From Glandiceps talaboti (lineage: Eukaryota; Hemichordata; Enteropneusta; Spengelidae), in the NCBI RefSeq assembly GCF_964340395.1, contig NC_135571.1:12121440-12185439 (forward strand): a DNA stretch of 64,000 nucleotides. The letters are read 5' to 3'. The translations under genes were made by a program, and so were the position numbers. Below the pieces are notes generated by a model. The model did not search any database. It was not told the origin of the DNA and saw only the letters and a list, made by a program, of their open reading frames with translations. Within the stretch, counting starts at the first letter, position 1. Each line of letters begins with the position of its first letter. Positions 57,801-62,789 of this stretch are shown piece after piece.

Positions 57801-60800
57801 GCACATGCCAGTGAATTTAGTCATACATATTTGCATATCACATAGATGACAGGTGCTACATCTCGGCCAATCATTGGCCGTCCTTGAAATGCAATTGCAT
57901 ATAAGACACATAGATGACAGGTGTTACATCTACGCCACCAGAAGCCTTTCAAATGCATTTGTGTATAAGATGTATAGGTAACAGATGTTAGGTGAATTAA
58001 AGGTCTCCCAATTGAAAACTAACGTTTCCCATGCGAAAGATACACACTTGAATGTCCAGGTAAGTCTAAATCTAAGATCAGAAGGTAAAAATTGCCAAAC
58101 TGCACAAGACAACAAGATGCTGGAGGAATTTTGCTACAATAGCAAACTATACATAATGTGCAGTCCAAAAAAAAAATAAAGAAAAAAATAAGACTAAAAC
58201 TCAGCAATGATATCATACCAGATGACAGGAGTGTGTGTGAGAGTAGTGTGAGATGAATAAATTAAATAAAGGCAAAGTAAGAAGTAAGGTTTACAATACG
58301 AGAGAGAAAGAAAGAGACAGCTGATTAAATCTGCTGCAAATAGAAACCAAACACGCCATGCAAATGTAGCAATAGTGAATACAGGTGCATTGTTTCAGCA
58401 TGTTGCATAATGTACGTTGACATGGATGATGTTTTTGAGGTCGCTGCTACCGTGCTCACCTGTGTGGATCTTCGGGAAGCACGTTCTCGTCTGGCTCGTG
58501 TTCTGCGCTGTGTTTCTGACTCAGTGTCCTCTGTTGTTGGCGTCATGTATTGAGGCCTGTTTGAAAGTGTAAGTCAATCAGGGTTAGTCTATTAGGCGTA
58601 TGTATGTCTTGTCCAACAGGTCAGTGTGTCGGTAATAAATTTGCATAAATTTGCATACAAGCAAAAAAAGAAGAAAAAAAAGCATGTATACAAATAGTCA
58701 TCCCTATAAAAATGTTAGACAATGCAAAATCCCTCCTCTTGCATGACAGTAATATATTTGTATCTCTTGCCCTTATCTTGTCTTTTTTTCATTCTTGATA
58801 TGTCAAAAGGAATGTTGATGTTCAAATGTATCGTTTGTGATTGGTTTCTTAGTCGTATTGATTAGTTGTTACCTCAGAATAACACACGATTATTAACACT
58901 GTCGCATTAACAATTTGTCAAATCAGGTAAACACATAAAAAAAATAAACAGAAAAATGCATAAGCCAATAAACTTCATCCTAAAGTTAACTTTTACAGTA
59001 TACAGTTCATCACACAACAGACCTTTTCATAAACAACACCCTCTACAGCCAAAGAGCATATATGCATATCAACAACGCTAGAGGGTGGTATTTATAGAAA
59101 AGGTCTATTAAGTTGGAAAATCGAAACAGAAATAATTTGTGATTTCACACATTTCTCCCACAATGCTGCCTTCAGGGAATCCCAAAATTACTTGTACAAC
59201 TGGTGTTTTAATTTGCTTGTCTTAAAATTGTCTAAATGATGACAAAGGACAAAACTAACTAAAAGTAATGATCAGCTATGTTGAGCAAAAGAAATTAATT
59301 TCATCAAAATAGTGAGTGCATCTGCTTAAAATTTTAACAACACAGCACTGTGGGAGGCATCGTAAATTGTGTCAGTTTAAATGGCACACATTCAGCGAAA
59401 CATGCTGGCTACACACTGAAATGGCTCAGACAGGGTTTTCTAGAATGTACACGGTATTTCCTATCTTCCAAGTTCCTATCTAATGTCTTGTACTTTTAAA
59501 ATTAAACTTGTAAGAAAAATCTCGCTACTCAAATCTCATTTTCCCCGACAATTTCTGATAACCTAAGGCAACCGAATCTATTCCAAACATCAGTTTTTAA
59601 AAAATAATTTTGTTAACATTAACGATCACAACTACAGTATCTGCTAAAAATTTCATGTTGCCAATTTAATTCAGCAACTACATCTGTCCATTATTAAAGT
59701 AACTGTTTTTCTTGCATTTTTTTAAACAAATTCAATTCTGTTTTTCCTCTAACAATTTCAGATCAACCTATGGTAATACTACAGTATTTATTTCAAATTT
59801 TGTTTTTCTGCTTTCAAATTAAACTCAGGAAACAAACCTGACTTTCATTTACCCCTTGCAATTATGTACATACTCCTAAAATTATGGAATGTACGTCAAA
59901 TTTCACTATTCTAATTGCAAATATATGCAACCTACAATCACCGTAGCAACCTACAATCACCGTAGCAACCTACAATCATCGGATCGTCACTTGAACTTTT
60001 AATGACAGTATTTTGGCCTGAATTTTGCGTTTCTGAGAATACCTTTTAACGGTCACCGTAGTACGGGGTGCCTCTGCATTCAGTTTTTCTCGTTCTGTTA
60101 GTCTTTCCTTTTCTTTTTCTTTTTCCCTGTCTTTTCTTTCTTTCTCTCTTTCCCTCTCCCTCTCTCTTTCCCGTTCTCTTTCCTTCTCTTTTTCTCTTTC
60201 CATGTCTGACCATCGCCTCCTGGCATAGCTGTTTGGAAAAATTTATTGAATAGCCCCGTGTAGTGGTTAGTTTAAAACACAGGCAGATTTCACTGCCCAC
60301 TTTACATGCCGAGTGAGATTATGAACACCTTGGCATTAACCACATCCAGCCACACAAAGATAGATCGACTAATAGAAAATGTATCATTGTCTTTCAATTC
60401 TCTATCAAGAAGATTACGGAAAATACATTTTTGTGCACATTTCAAAACAGAATGGACCTAAACGATAAAGGTACAGCAAAAACTTCTAATTCCAAAATTC
60501 GCCTAGCAAGGTACACATAGAACAAGGTTTTCATTTGAAAATACTAAGATTTGAAATTCAAATTCAGGATAATAGACACTTTTGGTTATTTTCACAACTG
60601 ATTTCCACTAACAAATTTTGCCTATCTCAAACACAAAGATATGAAAAAAATTGTGCATTCAAAATTATGTCACTATTTTTCGTAATTCTAGAAATTTCAA
60701 CCGTATTTTGTGTTTAAAAGTGTTCTTTGTGTGGTCTGGAATGTAGTCTTAAAAACTTAGCATTTCTGTGTCAATGAGCAGAAAAATATACACACGCACA

Positions 60801-61753
60801 AAATTCATATTTGTTTTACATGCTGTCAATTGTTCACTCTCGTTACAATGTTACCAACAGTTACAAAATTATGTTTCTTTTTTTTTAGACTTGTATCATG
60901 TAGCCAAGTACAAAGTTGAAAGGTCGTGTCATCGTAAATGTATAAAGTTTGAATGTCGTTGTACCTGACGTTGTGTGATATGAAACTGTCAGATATGAGA
61001 TGTTTGTCATTTGTATATCTCATGTAGTCAGGTATAGAGTTGAGAGGTCATGTCATGGTAAAAGGTCAAAGTTCAAACATCAAGTAAAAAGTTCAAAGGT
61101 CGTGTCACAGTAGCGCTAGACAGTTCAAATGTCACTGTACTGAAGCTGGGTGACACAACCTGTCCATTACCAGATGTCTGATTATTCAAATAACTTTGTG
61201 ATCACTGTTTCTGAAAAAGATCAGGGGGCTGTAAGAGTGAGAATATGAATCAAGTGTTCTTGGGTCACCTACCTACTGGTGTCGGACTCTGTTGAACGAC
61301 CATCCTGTCGCCAAAAAGAAAACAAGAATTAACATCTTAAAACGGAAAGAGAAAAACATAACATCCATTTGGTGCTTCTACTTCAAGATATATTACAGGA
61401 TAAAAGTAGGTGAGCGGTGAAAAGATGACAGGGGTTGGAAAAGAAGTGAGGAAATTAGGTTGCTAGGTAACTAAAGAAAAAGATGAGGTTATTATGAAAA
61501 GTGATGAGTACAGAAGCTAGTCATAGAGGGCGGTGTTTACAATCCGGTGTTTTGTCCTTCTCACCTTCCTTCTGTCTTCTGTGCTAGGCATTTGTGGACT
61601 CGACGCGGAACGGGGAAGTTTTTCTTCATTTCTCTTTGTTTCAGGAACAGCACTGGAGCTGCCTGTCTTACGCAGGCCTTGCCTCCATGCTGGCTGTTCG
61701 TCTTTTTTCTCTGAATCTTGCTTTTGAAGTGGCTTTGGTGTAAAACTTGGTGC
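12176..61753 (-). CDS. PPP1R12A: Myosin phosphatase targeting subunit (MYPT/PPP1R12 family), 3' part of gene, 14 exons
   Basis: This is the overall gene; its exons are listed separately. MYPT proteins target the PP1 catalytic subunit to myosin II and are inhibited by ROCK phosphorylation at two Thr sites. Joining the 14 exons with GT-AG splicing keeps one frame for about 532 residues. In order these contain a Ser-rich centre with RSASSP, the YxRRxW motif, the RRSTQGVT inhibitory site, charged and Ser-rich linkers, a second site RRKQTGV, an E/K/R helix, a coiled coil similar to human MYPT1 (ADRY, LQLEKA-like and RRTLER-like blocks) and a C-terminal leucine zipper ending VRVISKLSK. The RVxF motif and ankyrin repeats are missing because the gene continues past 64000. 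Invertebrates usually have one MYPT gene, so it is equally the orthologue of PPP1R12B/C. The symbol is by family resemblance to the human protein, recalled rather than searched. Confidence 0.93.
12323..13011. mobile_element. Second TA-flanked MITE with seven-fold amplified 40-bp end
   Basis: This has the same ends as the element at 2791, again bounded by TA on both sides. The left terminus (CAACTATTGACATCAGACYG...GGAACCTACTA) is repeated seven times at exactly 40-bp spacing (starts 12323, 12363, 12403, 12443, 12483, 12523, 12563). The right end has one matching copy (...CAGTTG). It sits in the last intron. Confidence 0.85.
13281..13331 (-). CDS. PPP1R12A: MYPT exon: coiled coil, part 2 ([17 protein letters not shown])
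   Basis: A 51-nt, phase 0-0 exon between TATTTGTAG and the donor AAG|GTAGTT. Its 17 residues match human [17 protein letters not shown] at most positions, among the strongest similarities in the gene. It links the coiled coil to the leucine zipper. Confidence 0.95.
13447..13660. repeat. (TCTG)(TATC)(GATC)(AATC)n microsatellite
   Basis: About 36 bp of GATC and 148 bp of AATC, within an intron. Confidence 0.97.
13816..13977 (-). CDS. PPP1R12A: MYPT exon: C-terminal coiled coil, part 1
   Basis: The acceptor ATGGACAG and donor AAGAGG|GTAAGT give a 162-nt, phase 0-0 exon. The 54 residues ([20 protein letters not shown]...[17 protein letters not shown]...) align along their whole length with human LYEQILAENEKLKAQLHDTN...LQLEKATQRQERFADRS. 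Heptad-spaced Leu/Val residues support the coiled coil that dimerises MYPT and binds partners. Confidence 0.95.
14515..14626 (-). CDS. PPP1R12A: MYPT exon: linker with CxxC before the coiled coil
   Basis: The acceptor TTTCCATAG and donor AAAAAG|GTAATA bound 112 nt. It encodes [14 protein letters not shown], a charged stretch, then [11 protein letters not shown]. Human MYPT1 has YLEERKPYSSRLEKDDSTDFKK here. The PCSNC pair of cysteines is not in the human protein as I recall it. The 3' splice site lies only about 15 nt from a 420-bp trinucleotide array in the intron. Confidence 0.88.
14640..15064. repeat. (ATC)n/(ACC)n trinucleotide array in intron
   Basis: CAT/ATC repeats grade into ACC repeats over 420 bp. 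They fill most of the 577-bp intron between the exons at 14515 and 15204. On the transcript this is (GGU)n then (GAU)n, ending about 15 nt before the 3' splice site. Poly-Pro, poly-Ser and poly-Gly frames here are artefacts. Confidence 0.95.
15204..15253 (-). CDS. PPP1R12A: MYPT exon: ADRY segment (first common exon)
   Basis: The acceptor TATTTTCAG and donor TCAAG|GTAGG bound 50 nt encoding [16 protein letters not shown] plus two bases of Arg. It aligns with human AGDRYDSLLGRSGSYS. It follows either the E/K/R exon at 35172 or the alternative first exon at 30935, both ending in phase 0. It is therefore the point where long and small isoforms converge. Confidence 0.9.
15662..15710. repeat. (CA)n(TA)n microsatellite
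   Basis: About 19 CA units then ATATAT. Confidence 0.95.
16112..16571. repeat. 51-bp minisatellite, 9 copies
   Basis: The unit starts CTCTGAACAAGGTAACAGGG and includes ctcttgtaatttctgtgttc. Since 51 is a multiple of 3, all frames that lack a stop in one unit stay open, giving 17-residue repeat peptides on both strands. A lone relative lies at 33150-33195. It is intronic; I do not call it a gene. Confidence 0.93.
17160..18080 (+). mobile_element. tRNA-derived SINE with 59-bp segment amplified 13-fold
   Basis: The head has an A-box-like TTGCCTAGAGG (near 17198) and a B-box-like GGTTTCGATCCC (17252), at SINE-like spacing. From 17240 to about 17995 the segment AAGGCCAGGGTTTCAATCCC...CACATTAGTGTTATCTTATCAG recurs every 59 bp (13 copies). 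The unamplified 3' body (gccataaggaatacacaaga ... ttctggatcaacttgttc) follows. Reverse-oriented relatives lie at 37580-38060. Confidence 0.8.
18780..18860. repeat. Three-copy 28-30-bp tandem repeat
   Basis: The unit is gctacactgcctatatttga plus cagtctt. Confidence 0.8.
19800..20135. repeat. About 40-bp minisatellite with nine CCAAT boxes
   Basis: TGTGATTGGCTG recurs nine times at 38-43 bp spacing. On the gene's own strand each reads CAGCCAATCA, a full NF-Y/CCAAT consensus. Confidence 0.85.
20340..21890. other. AT-rich intron DNA with faint repeats
   Basis: Two 120-bp diverged units (tatcacttgaaaatrtcaaa) lie near 20340-20560. No exon seen. Confidence 0.4.
21999..22132. repeat. (CA)n compound microsatellite
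   Basis: CACA with TATA interruptions. It creates Cys-Val and His-Thr frames that are not genes. Confidence 0.95.
22600..24520. repeat. Degenerate tandem repeat, units about 90-120 bp, split by a transposon
   Basis: Units share taccatggttcaaaa-type and aaattttaccagat phrases plus poly(C) tracts (22926-22940, 24296-24308). The array is interrupted by the element at 23121-24233. Confidence 0.7.
23121..24233. mobile_element. 1.1-kb hAT-like non-autonomous element
   Basis: The left end CAGGGTTCTCCAC mirrors the right end GTGGAGAACACTG, with GGGGCGC and GCGCCCC further inside. AGGGT occurs on both sides (23116-23120 and 24234-24238). Ends of form CAGnG are typical of hAT elements, although I can see only a 5-bp duplication, not the usual 8. 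The interior has three acagaggggcgg units near the right end and a more CpG-rich middle. No transposase frame. Confidence 0.75.
24803..25142. repeat. 50-bp minisatellite, about 7 copies, related to the SINE head
   Basis: The unit GTCTAGAGGCTATCCATTGG...AATCTGAAGATCTCTTTACC repeats at exactly 50 bp. It matches the A-box end of the SINE at 17195-17245 (ctagaggctatccactggat). Confidence 0.88.
26275..26700. repeat. Four diverged tandem units, about 120 bp
   Basis: Units share tttttgtcagatttcaaatt and gaactggcatcaaaatttt phrases. Confidence 0.75.
27040..27200. repeat. Three-copy tandem repeat
   Basis: Units share ggttgaaatacc and acatgcagagttgattt. Confidence 0.8.
27410..28060. repeat. Degenerate ACCACTACAAA tandem array
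   Basis: Short units (gaccactacaaactgaac) are built into higher-order units of about 120 bp containing aaattagcccttgtgacca. Confidence 0.85.
28325..28925. repeat. 67-bp minisatellite, about 8 copies plus partial units
   Basis: The unit AGTCTATCACTGACAAGACA...GATGTCAATACAATGCCAAG has exact 67-bp spacing. Two shortened units, each with an internal deletion, lie near 28755 and 28860. Confidence 0.92.
29205..29600. repeat. SINE fragment followed by tandem repeat
   Basis: gcccgggtttcaatcccagg at 29214 is a B-box relative of the 17.2-kb SINE. It runs into about four units with acaaacggagtacgggact and gtcaaaattaagtttcactt. Confidence 0.75.
30150..30320. repeat. Three-copy repeat with TTGGTTTACAATACACAACA
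   Basis: Diverged units in low-complexity A/C-rich DNA. Confidence 0.65.
30935..31132 (-). CDS. Alternative first coding exon of a small MYPT isoform
   Basis: The ATG at 31130-31132 sits in good context (AAG ATG G). It opens 66 codons rich in Ser, Tyr and Gly ([17 protein letters not shown]...) ending SSYTPGSGS at the donor AGT|GTAAGA. The exon ends in phase 0, and the next downstream exon (15204-15253) starts in phase 0 with AGA. The predicted product is therefore this head plus the five common 3' exons, about 219 residues with coiled coil and leucine zipper but no ankyrin repeats or ROCK sites. Vertebrate PPP1R12B makes such a small subunit (M20/HS-M21) from an internal promoter. No AG acceptor is obvious just before the ATG, which supports a first exon. 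Function in this animal is inferred. Confidence 0.75.
31133..31560 (-). promoter_or_regulatory. Putative 5' UTR / proximal promoter of small isoform
   Basis: This is the gene-free stretch directly upstream of the internal ATG. It is less repetitive than its surroundings and has CRE-like TGACG elements (around 31197 and 31240) and an ATTTGCAT octamer near 31444. No transcription start can be fixed from sequence alone. Confidence 0.35.
31565..31574 (-). promoter_or_regulatory. MEF2/TATA-like site upstream of the small-isoform exon
   Basis: The sequence reads CTATAAATAG on the minus strand. It matches both the MEF2 consensus YTA(A/T)4TAR and a TATA box, about 430 bp upstream of the internal ATG. 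A second TATAAATA lies at 31676-31683. MEF2 drives muscle genes, which would suit a muscle-type small MYPT. The promoter role is inferred from position and motif only. Confidence 0.4.
31700..33600. other. AT-rich intron upstream of the small-isoform promoter
   Basis: Diverged tcaaattgacattaaattca-like units lie at 32040-32290. There is a copy of the 51-bp minisatellite unit at 33150-33195. No exon seen. Confidence 0.4.
33690..33895. repeat. Two-copy tandem repeat, about 112 bp
   Basis: Both copies contain tttccccatagagtctayggt and aattttgtttgagaa. Confidence 0.88.
35042..35085. repeat. (CTGT)n microsatellite
   Basis: About 11 units. Confidence 0.95.
35172..35336 (-). CDS. PPP1R12A: MYPT exon: long E/K/R single-helix segment (55 codons)
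   Basis: The acceptor CACCTTACAG and donor AATAGG|GTAAGT give a phase 0-0 exon of 165 nt. About 42 residues alternate EEE and KK/RR blocks ([18 protein letters not shown] and so on), then [10 protein letters not shown]. The spacing supports i to i+4 salt bridges and so an ER/K-type single alpha helix. Human MYPT1 has only a short acidic stretch here. Skipping it would keep the frame, so it may be a cassette exon. The coding strand is a near-pure purine GGA/GAA run. Confidence 0.88.
35520..36290. repeat. About 30-bp TATGGTATGAAAAGGGTCTA array with an insertion
   Basis: Degenerate units span both sides of an unrelated segment at 35727-35958. Poly(C) tracts lie at 35563 and 36282. Confidence 0.85.
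35727..35958 (-). mobile_element. Probable retroposon fragment with (TAA)n end
   Basis: The segment starts (TAA)6 then actttattgcaacctt and interrupts the surrounding minisatellite. A simple-repeat end next to unique sequence suggests a SINE/LINE 3' tail in minus orientation. Confidence 0.5.
36400..36497 (-). CDS. PPP1R12A: MYPT exon: second inhibitory site, variant RRKQTGV
   Basis: The acceptor GGTTATAG and donor GAAGAG|GTAAGT bound 98 nt. [17 protein letters not shown] aligns with human RERRRPREKRRSTGVSF, the Thr853 region phosphorylated by ROCK. The Thr and following Gly-Val are kept, but RRST is replaced by RRKQT. There is one extra residue between the Arg pair and the Thr, and the neighbouring Ser (human Ser852) is gone. 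A basic residue at -3 remains, so kinase recognition is still plausible. Confidence 0.92.
36603..37042. repeat. (TATG)n/(GT)n compound microsatellite
   Basis: TGTA runs are punctuated by three copies of tgtacataaaacatgtatgt, then about 33 GT units. It fills the intron between the exons at 36400 and 37122 and creates Met-Tyr-Val-Cys and His-Thr frames. Confidence 0.97.
37122..37359 (-). CDS. PPP1R12A: MYPT exon: Ser/Thr-rich linker with TSRYRPWR
   Basis: The acceptor TTTCGTCAG and donor CTACTG|GTGAGTT bound 238 nt, starting in phase 0 and ending with one base. TSRYRPWR aligns with human TYQRYRPVS. Ser/Thr/Tyr-rich sequence follows, then [21 protein letters not shown]. The left-over G joins AT of the next exon to make Asp. 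This is the disordered linker between the two inhibitory sites. The intron downstream (36498-37121) is mostly TATG/GT microsatellite. Confidence 0.9.
37580..38060 (-). mobile_element. SINE-derived 59-bp array, opposite orientation to 17.2 kb
   Basis: GAGAACCTGGGATTGAAACC recurs at 59-bp spacing (37809, 37868, 37927, 37986, 38045) with a diverged copy at 37588. Reverse-complemented, it is the 17240-17995 unit. The flanking ttggctcagaacaaaagaat ... tccttatggctccactgat is the SINE 3' body reversed. Confidence 0.85.
38380..38985. repeat. AAGGTCAA-based degenerate tandem array
   Basis: Units of about 18-20 bp (ggcaaggtcaaattcacca) recur some 25 times. Confidence 0.85.
39000..40000. other. AT-rich intron DNA
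   Basis: No exon or clear repeat supported. Confidence 0.4.
40035..40140. repeat. Two-copy direct repeat, about 54 bp
   Basis: acactttatgtaaccaagtg and caatgggttgggtagttaca are both duplicated. Confidence 0.9.
41035..41140 (-). repeat. SINE-related short tandem repeat
   Basis: gggaacctgggattgaaaca ... ggactttaagttgacaatga is present twice and is related to the reversed 59-bp SINE unit. Confidence 0.7.
41600..42190. repeat. Five to six diverged units, about 118 bp
   Basis: Units share attttggaatatccttaaca, cagaaaggggtggg and tttttacccatagactc. Confidence 0.85.
42930..42995. repeat. (GT)n microsatellite
   Basis: About 33 GT units. Confidence 0.97.
43493..43682. repeat. Left arm of a 190-bp inverted repeat
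   Basis: The segment from aactttcccgccaaaat to ggaatgaaagggtt is, by eye, the full reverse complement of 46551-46740, with the same length and no differences found. Confidence 0.92.
44071..44080. promoter_or_regulatory. Perfect CArG box (SRF site) in intron
   Basis: CCATATATGG matches CC(A/T)6GG. SRF drives smooth-muscle contractile genes. A single site can arise by chance. Confidence 0.3.
44750..45930. repeat. Diverged tandem array related to the 190-bp arms
   Basis: Three close copies of aaaacttttagtgcatacag + tttaggcgggaaaa lie at about 44775-44895. Weaker units follow with tctgtctaaaat and gcagaaaaacaagaatttt. Confidence 0.75.
45955..46140. repeat. Three-copy tandem repeat, about 48 bp
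   Basis: aaggggtggggtgac, tacaaatatggctgccataa. Confidence 0.88.
46551..46740. repeat. Right arm of a 190-bp inverted repeat
   Basis: From aaccctttcattcctagag to ggcgggaaagtt. It is the mirror of 43493-43682, separated by about 2.87 kb. Its internal phrases (taaaataaagtt, aaaaattacagagaaacaag, ggcggga) also match the diverged tandem units between the arms. Confidence 0.92.
46780..48010. repeat. Degenerate satellite, about 10 units of roughly 110 bp
   Basis: Units share accttagcctggtttcata, aaagttctgatggctgcata, atccacaaaagtgttt and acatatgcaatttaagtgct. One unit contains an (AT)n run near 47718. Confidence 0.9.
48300..48660. repeat. Two diverged copies around ACAGAGGGCGCTAT
   Basis: tgtctacagagggcgctatc and ttgtctatagagggcgctat are each followed by atttgaaa.ggtct, about 285 bp apart. 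Confidence 0.7.
49022..49343. mobile_element. 322-bp inverted-repeat MITE
   Basis: The left arm ATTATAATCTATCCTACTGG ACTAGCTGTTGTTTTGAATG is mirrored almost exactly at the right (...CATTCAAAACAACAGC...). The arms extend inward through ctcctatccyggayr.ttc and gatgacagatggtt.gtgac, about 120 bp each. No coding frame. Confidence 0.85.
49620..49860. repeat. Poly(C) tract and four-copy 49-50-bp repeat
   Basis: caagtcttctactttcaaag, acatagcccccaacactttg. Confidence 0.92.
50600..51170. repeat. Degenerate array rich in octamer ATGCAAAT
   Basis: Units of about 65-70 bp share ccaaatatggt.a.tcatgc, aaatatctactccaaataag and tttgcatatcc. At least eight exact ATGCAAAT/ATTTGCAT octamers are present, plus a perfect CArG box CCATATATGG at 50626-50635. 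Confidence 0.85.
51590..52400. repeat. Diverged tandem units with an embedded (CA)n tract
   Basis: Units of roughly 65-70 bp share gagttgaca.tca.tgagct and gaaagtggt. (CA)n lies at 51764-51842. The 81-codon plus-strand frame at 52152-52397 lies in this array and is not supported as a gene. Confidence 0.65.
52400..54180. other. Intron DNA, no exon seen
   Basis: A purine-rich gtggaggggcagaaaggga duplication lies near 52595-52650. The rest is AT-rich. Confidence 0.4.
54160..54188. promoter_or_regulatory. AGGTCA direct repeats spaced by one base
   Basis: Three consecutive aggtcaa half-sites form two overlapping DR1 nuclear-receptor motifs. The same motif is part of the dispersed AAGGTCAA repeats, so function is doubtful. 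Confidence 0.3.
54507..54713 (-). CDS. In-frame Ser/Tyr/Arg/Pro-rich read-through extension (alternative C-terminus?)
   Basis: If the donor at 54713 is not used, the frame runs on for 68 codons and stops at TAG (54507-54509). The peptide repeats SSYSRP, TTRPSS and SSYTPSS blocks and ends SSYSRRY. This resembles the Ser-rich part of vertebrate MYPT1 (the RYRPVSTSSS region), so it looks like coding sequence rather than chance. I see no good donor inside it and no AATAAA just after it. It could be a retained-intron or alternative terminal exon, giving a MYPT that keeps the first ROCK site but lacks the second site and leucine zipper. Alternatively it is a relic of an exon that once extended further. 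Confidence 0.55.
   Translation of the reverse strand: MSTTRPSSGISSRYSSTTTSSYSRPSASSSYSRPSSTSSSYSSTTRPSSTSSYRPSSSYTPSSYSRRY
54714..54788 (-). CDS. PPP1R12A: MYPT exon: charged linker, with alternative read-through
   Basis: The acceptor TTTCTTTAG opens [20 protein letters not shown]..., and the consensus donor GAG|GTGAGC closes a 75-nt, phase 0-0 exon. Spliced there, it joins KSQEDKPEE of the exon at 37122. The frame also stays open through the donor for another 68 codons (see 54507-54713), so two products are possible. The charged composition matches the E/K-rich part after Thr696 in vertebrate MYPT1. Confidence 0.85.
55968..56024 (-). CDS. PPP1R12A: MYPT exon: downstream half of first ROCK site, GVTAEDI
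   Basis: A 57-nt, phase 0-0 exon between TTCCTAG and the donor AAG|GTAGGC. It encodes [19 protein letters not shown], aligning with human GVTLTDLQEAEKTIGRS. It completes the PP1 inhibitory motif begun in the exon at 58460. This segment contacts the catalytic centre when the Thr is phosphorylated. Because it is a multiple of three, skipping it would keep the frame while destroying the motif. Confidence 0.93.
56705..56945. repeat. 77-bp minisatellite, 3 copies
   Basis: The unit tcagaatatatccttgtttt ... gggcaggatgactgggtgac has exact 77-bp spacing (56714, 56791, 56868). Confidence 0.93.
57080..57255. repeat. Three diverged copies of a TATACTTCTGTTAGGGCAAACA unit
   Basis: About 60-70-bp units with gccgatatacttctgttagg and ttttatttata. 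Confidence 0.75.
57835..57985. repeat. Two to three-copy repeat, about 63 bp
   Basis: acatagatgacaggtgytac and gcatataagacacatag recur. Confidence 0.8.
58460..58556 (-). CDS. PPP1R12A: MYPT exon: upstream half of first ROCK site, RRSTQ
   Basis: Between the acceptor TTTCAAACAG and the donor CAG|GTGAGCACG this exon encodes [14 protein letters not shown]..., then a basic run ending ASRRSTQ. It matches human MYPT1 SYLTPVRDEESES...QSRRSTQ. The Thr is the human Thr696 equivalent, phosphorylated by ROCK, ZIPK and others to inhibit the phosphatase. The preceding Ser (human Ser695), a PKA/PKG site that opposes this, is also kept. The exon stops just after Gln, so the inhibitory motif is split by an intron. 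Confidence 0.95.
58620..59930. other. AT-rich intron DNA
   Basis: No exon seen between the exons at 58460 and 60043. A three-copy 19-bp run (caacctacaatcaccgtag) lies at 59929-59985. Confidence 0.45.
60043..60228 (-). CDS. PPP1R12A: MYPT exon: YxRRxW motif and E/R/K-rich helix
   Basis: The acceptor AAACAG and donor AAAAG|GTATTC bound 186 nt. The first complete residues, YARRRWSD, match the conserved YTRRKWED of human MYPT1. About 35 residues of nearly pure Glu/Arg/Lys follow, encoded by a GA-rich run, then [13 protein letters not shown]. The charged run is longer and more regular than in the vertebrate protein and could form a single stable alpha helix. The split last codon AG|G gives Arg with the next exon. 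The low-complexity GA-rich coding DNA may have grown by slippage. Confidence 0.9.
61273..61304 (-). CDS. PPP1R12A: MYPT micro-exon (32 nt)
   Basis: The acceptor GGCGACAG is followed by GAT GGT CGT TCA ACA GAG and the donor AG|GTAGGT. It encodes [10 protein letters not shown] plus two bases of a Ser codon completed by the next exon. It starts in phase 0 and ends in phase 2, which fits both neighbours exactly. It corresponds to the Ser-rich stretch before YTRRKW in human MYPT1. At 32 nt it is too short for ordinary ORF finding. Confidence 0.8.
61565..61753 (-). CDS. PPP1R12A: MYPT exon: central Ser-rich region (63 codons)
   Basis: The reading frame runs from GCA CCA AGT to GAC AGA AGG AAG, followed by the donor GTGAGAA. 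It contains QGLRKTGS and LPRSASSP, close to the human MYPT1 stretches RLRKTGSYG and TRSASSPRL. The acceptor used here is TTGAAG|GCA. Its pyrimidine tract is weak, so the 5' boundary is less certain than the 3' one. The exon ends in phase 0. It is the most upstream exon visible; earlier exons must lie outside the window. Confidence 0.85.
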
Positions 61754-62369
61754 CTTCAAGTTTAATGATTAATGAAACAGAAATATAGTGCATGTTAGAA
61801 AAACTCAGCTACAAAATAAAACAAAAGAATGAGTATTAGTTTGGCCTTGTCACCTATGACCCCTACATGCCAAGTGTTTTGGTTCATTCCTGGCTCTTAA
61901 TGCAGAAGGATTGGATAACTACACTGCGGCATAGGGATGGAAGGTCTGCAGAAATAAGTTCTTAGCCTCAGCCAAAACAGAGCATCAAATCTCAAAGTAT
62001 AAAACGGGTATAAGTAACAAATCAAGCATATCAACTGAAGACAGCCTGCTGCCAACCCCATAATCTCTAACTGAAAGGTTTCACCCTATTGTCTTAGATG
62101 GTGGACTACTCCACTTAAGAGACAATAGGGGTGACATGTTAGAAAAGCTGCAATCTGCCAAACTGAAACAAGACTACAAATCATAAAGAATATTTCACCG
62201 TGATGACGAAGACATTTTTTTAATGATTGGTGTTTTCGTAAGTGTACATGTAAGCAACCCTCACAATACCATATATGTGATAGACAGACATAAGACCTTT
62301 TTTTTCTCAATGTCACTGCCTATTATCAAGATCATAATACAACTCTACAATAGTTCAACTGATCACTCA

Positions 62370-62780
62370 TTTATCAATACAACCTATCACTCAATAAACC
62401 TAATAATCAATCAGTCAATCATCAATTGATCGATCAATCATTCAATCAGTTGATCAATCACTTAATAATCAATTACTTTTGAACAATCAATTGAACAATC
62501 AATTGGTAAATCAATCATTTAATCAACACAATCAATTACTCAATAAACAGCCTAATAACCAATCAATCAATTAGTCAAAGGTCAATTAATTTTCAATCAA
62601 TTGATCAATCAATCACTTTTGGTAATCATCAATTAATCGATCAATCAAACATTTAATAAATATAAGCAATTACTCAATAAACAGTAATTAATCTACCAAC
62701 TAGCCAACCAACCAACCACCAACCAACCAACCAATCAACCAACCAACCAACCAATCAACCAATCAATCAATCAACCAAAA
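62370..62780. repeat. Degenerate (AATC)n/(AACC)n tract
   Basis: tcaatcaatc and ccaaccaacc runs with many interruptions. Confidence 0.88.
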
Positions 62781-62789
62781 TATTTACAT

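Noticed and set aside
62086-62316. Minus-strand frame as a further upstream MYPT exon
   Set aside because: Cys/His/Leu-rich sequence has no similarity to the ankyrin or central region and lacks fitting splice sites.
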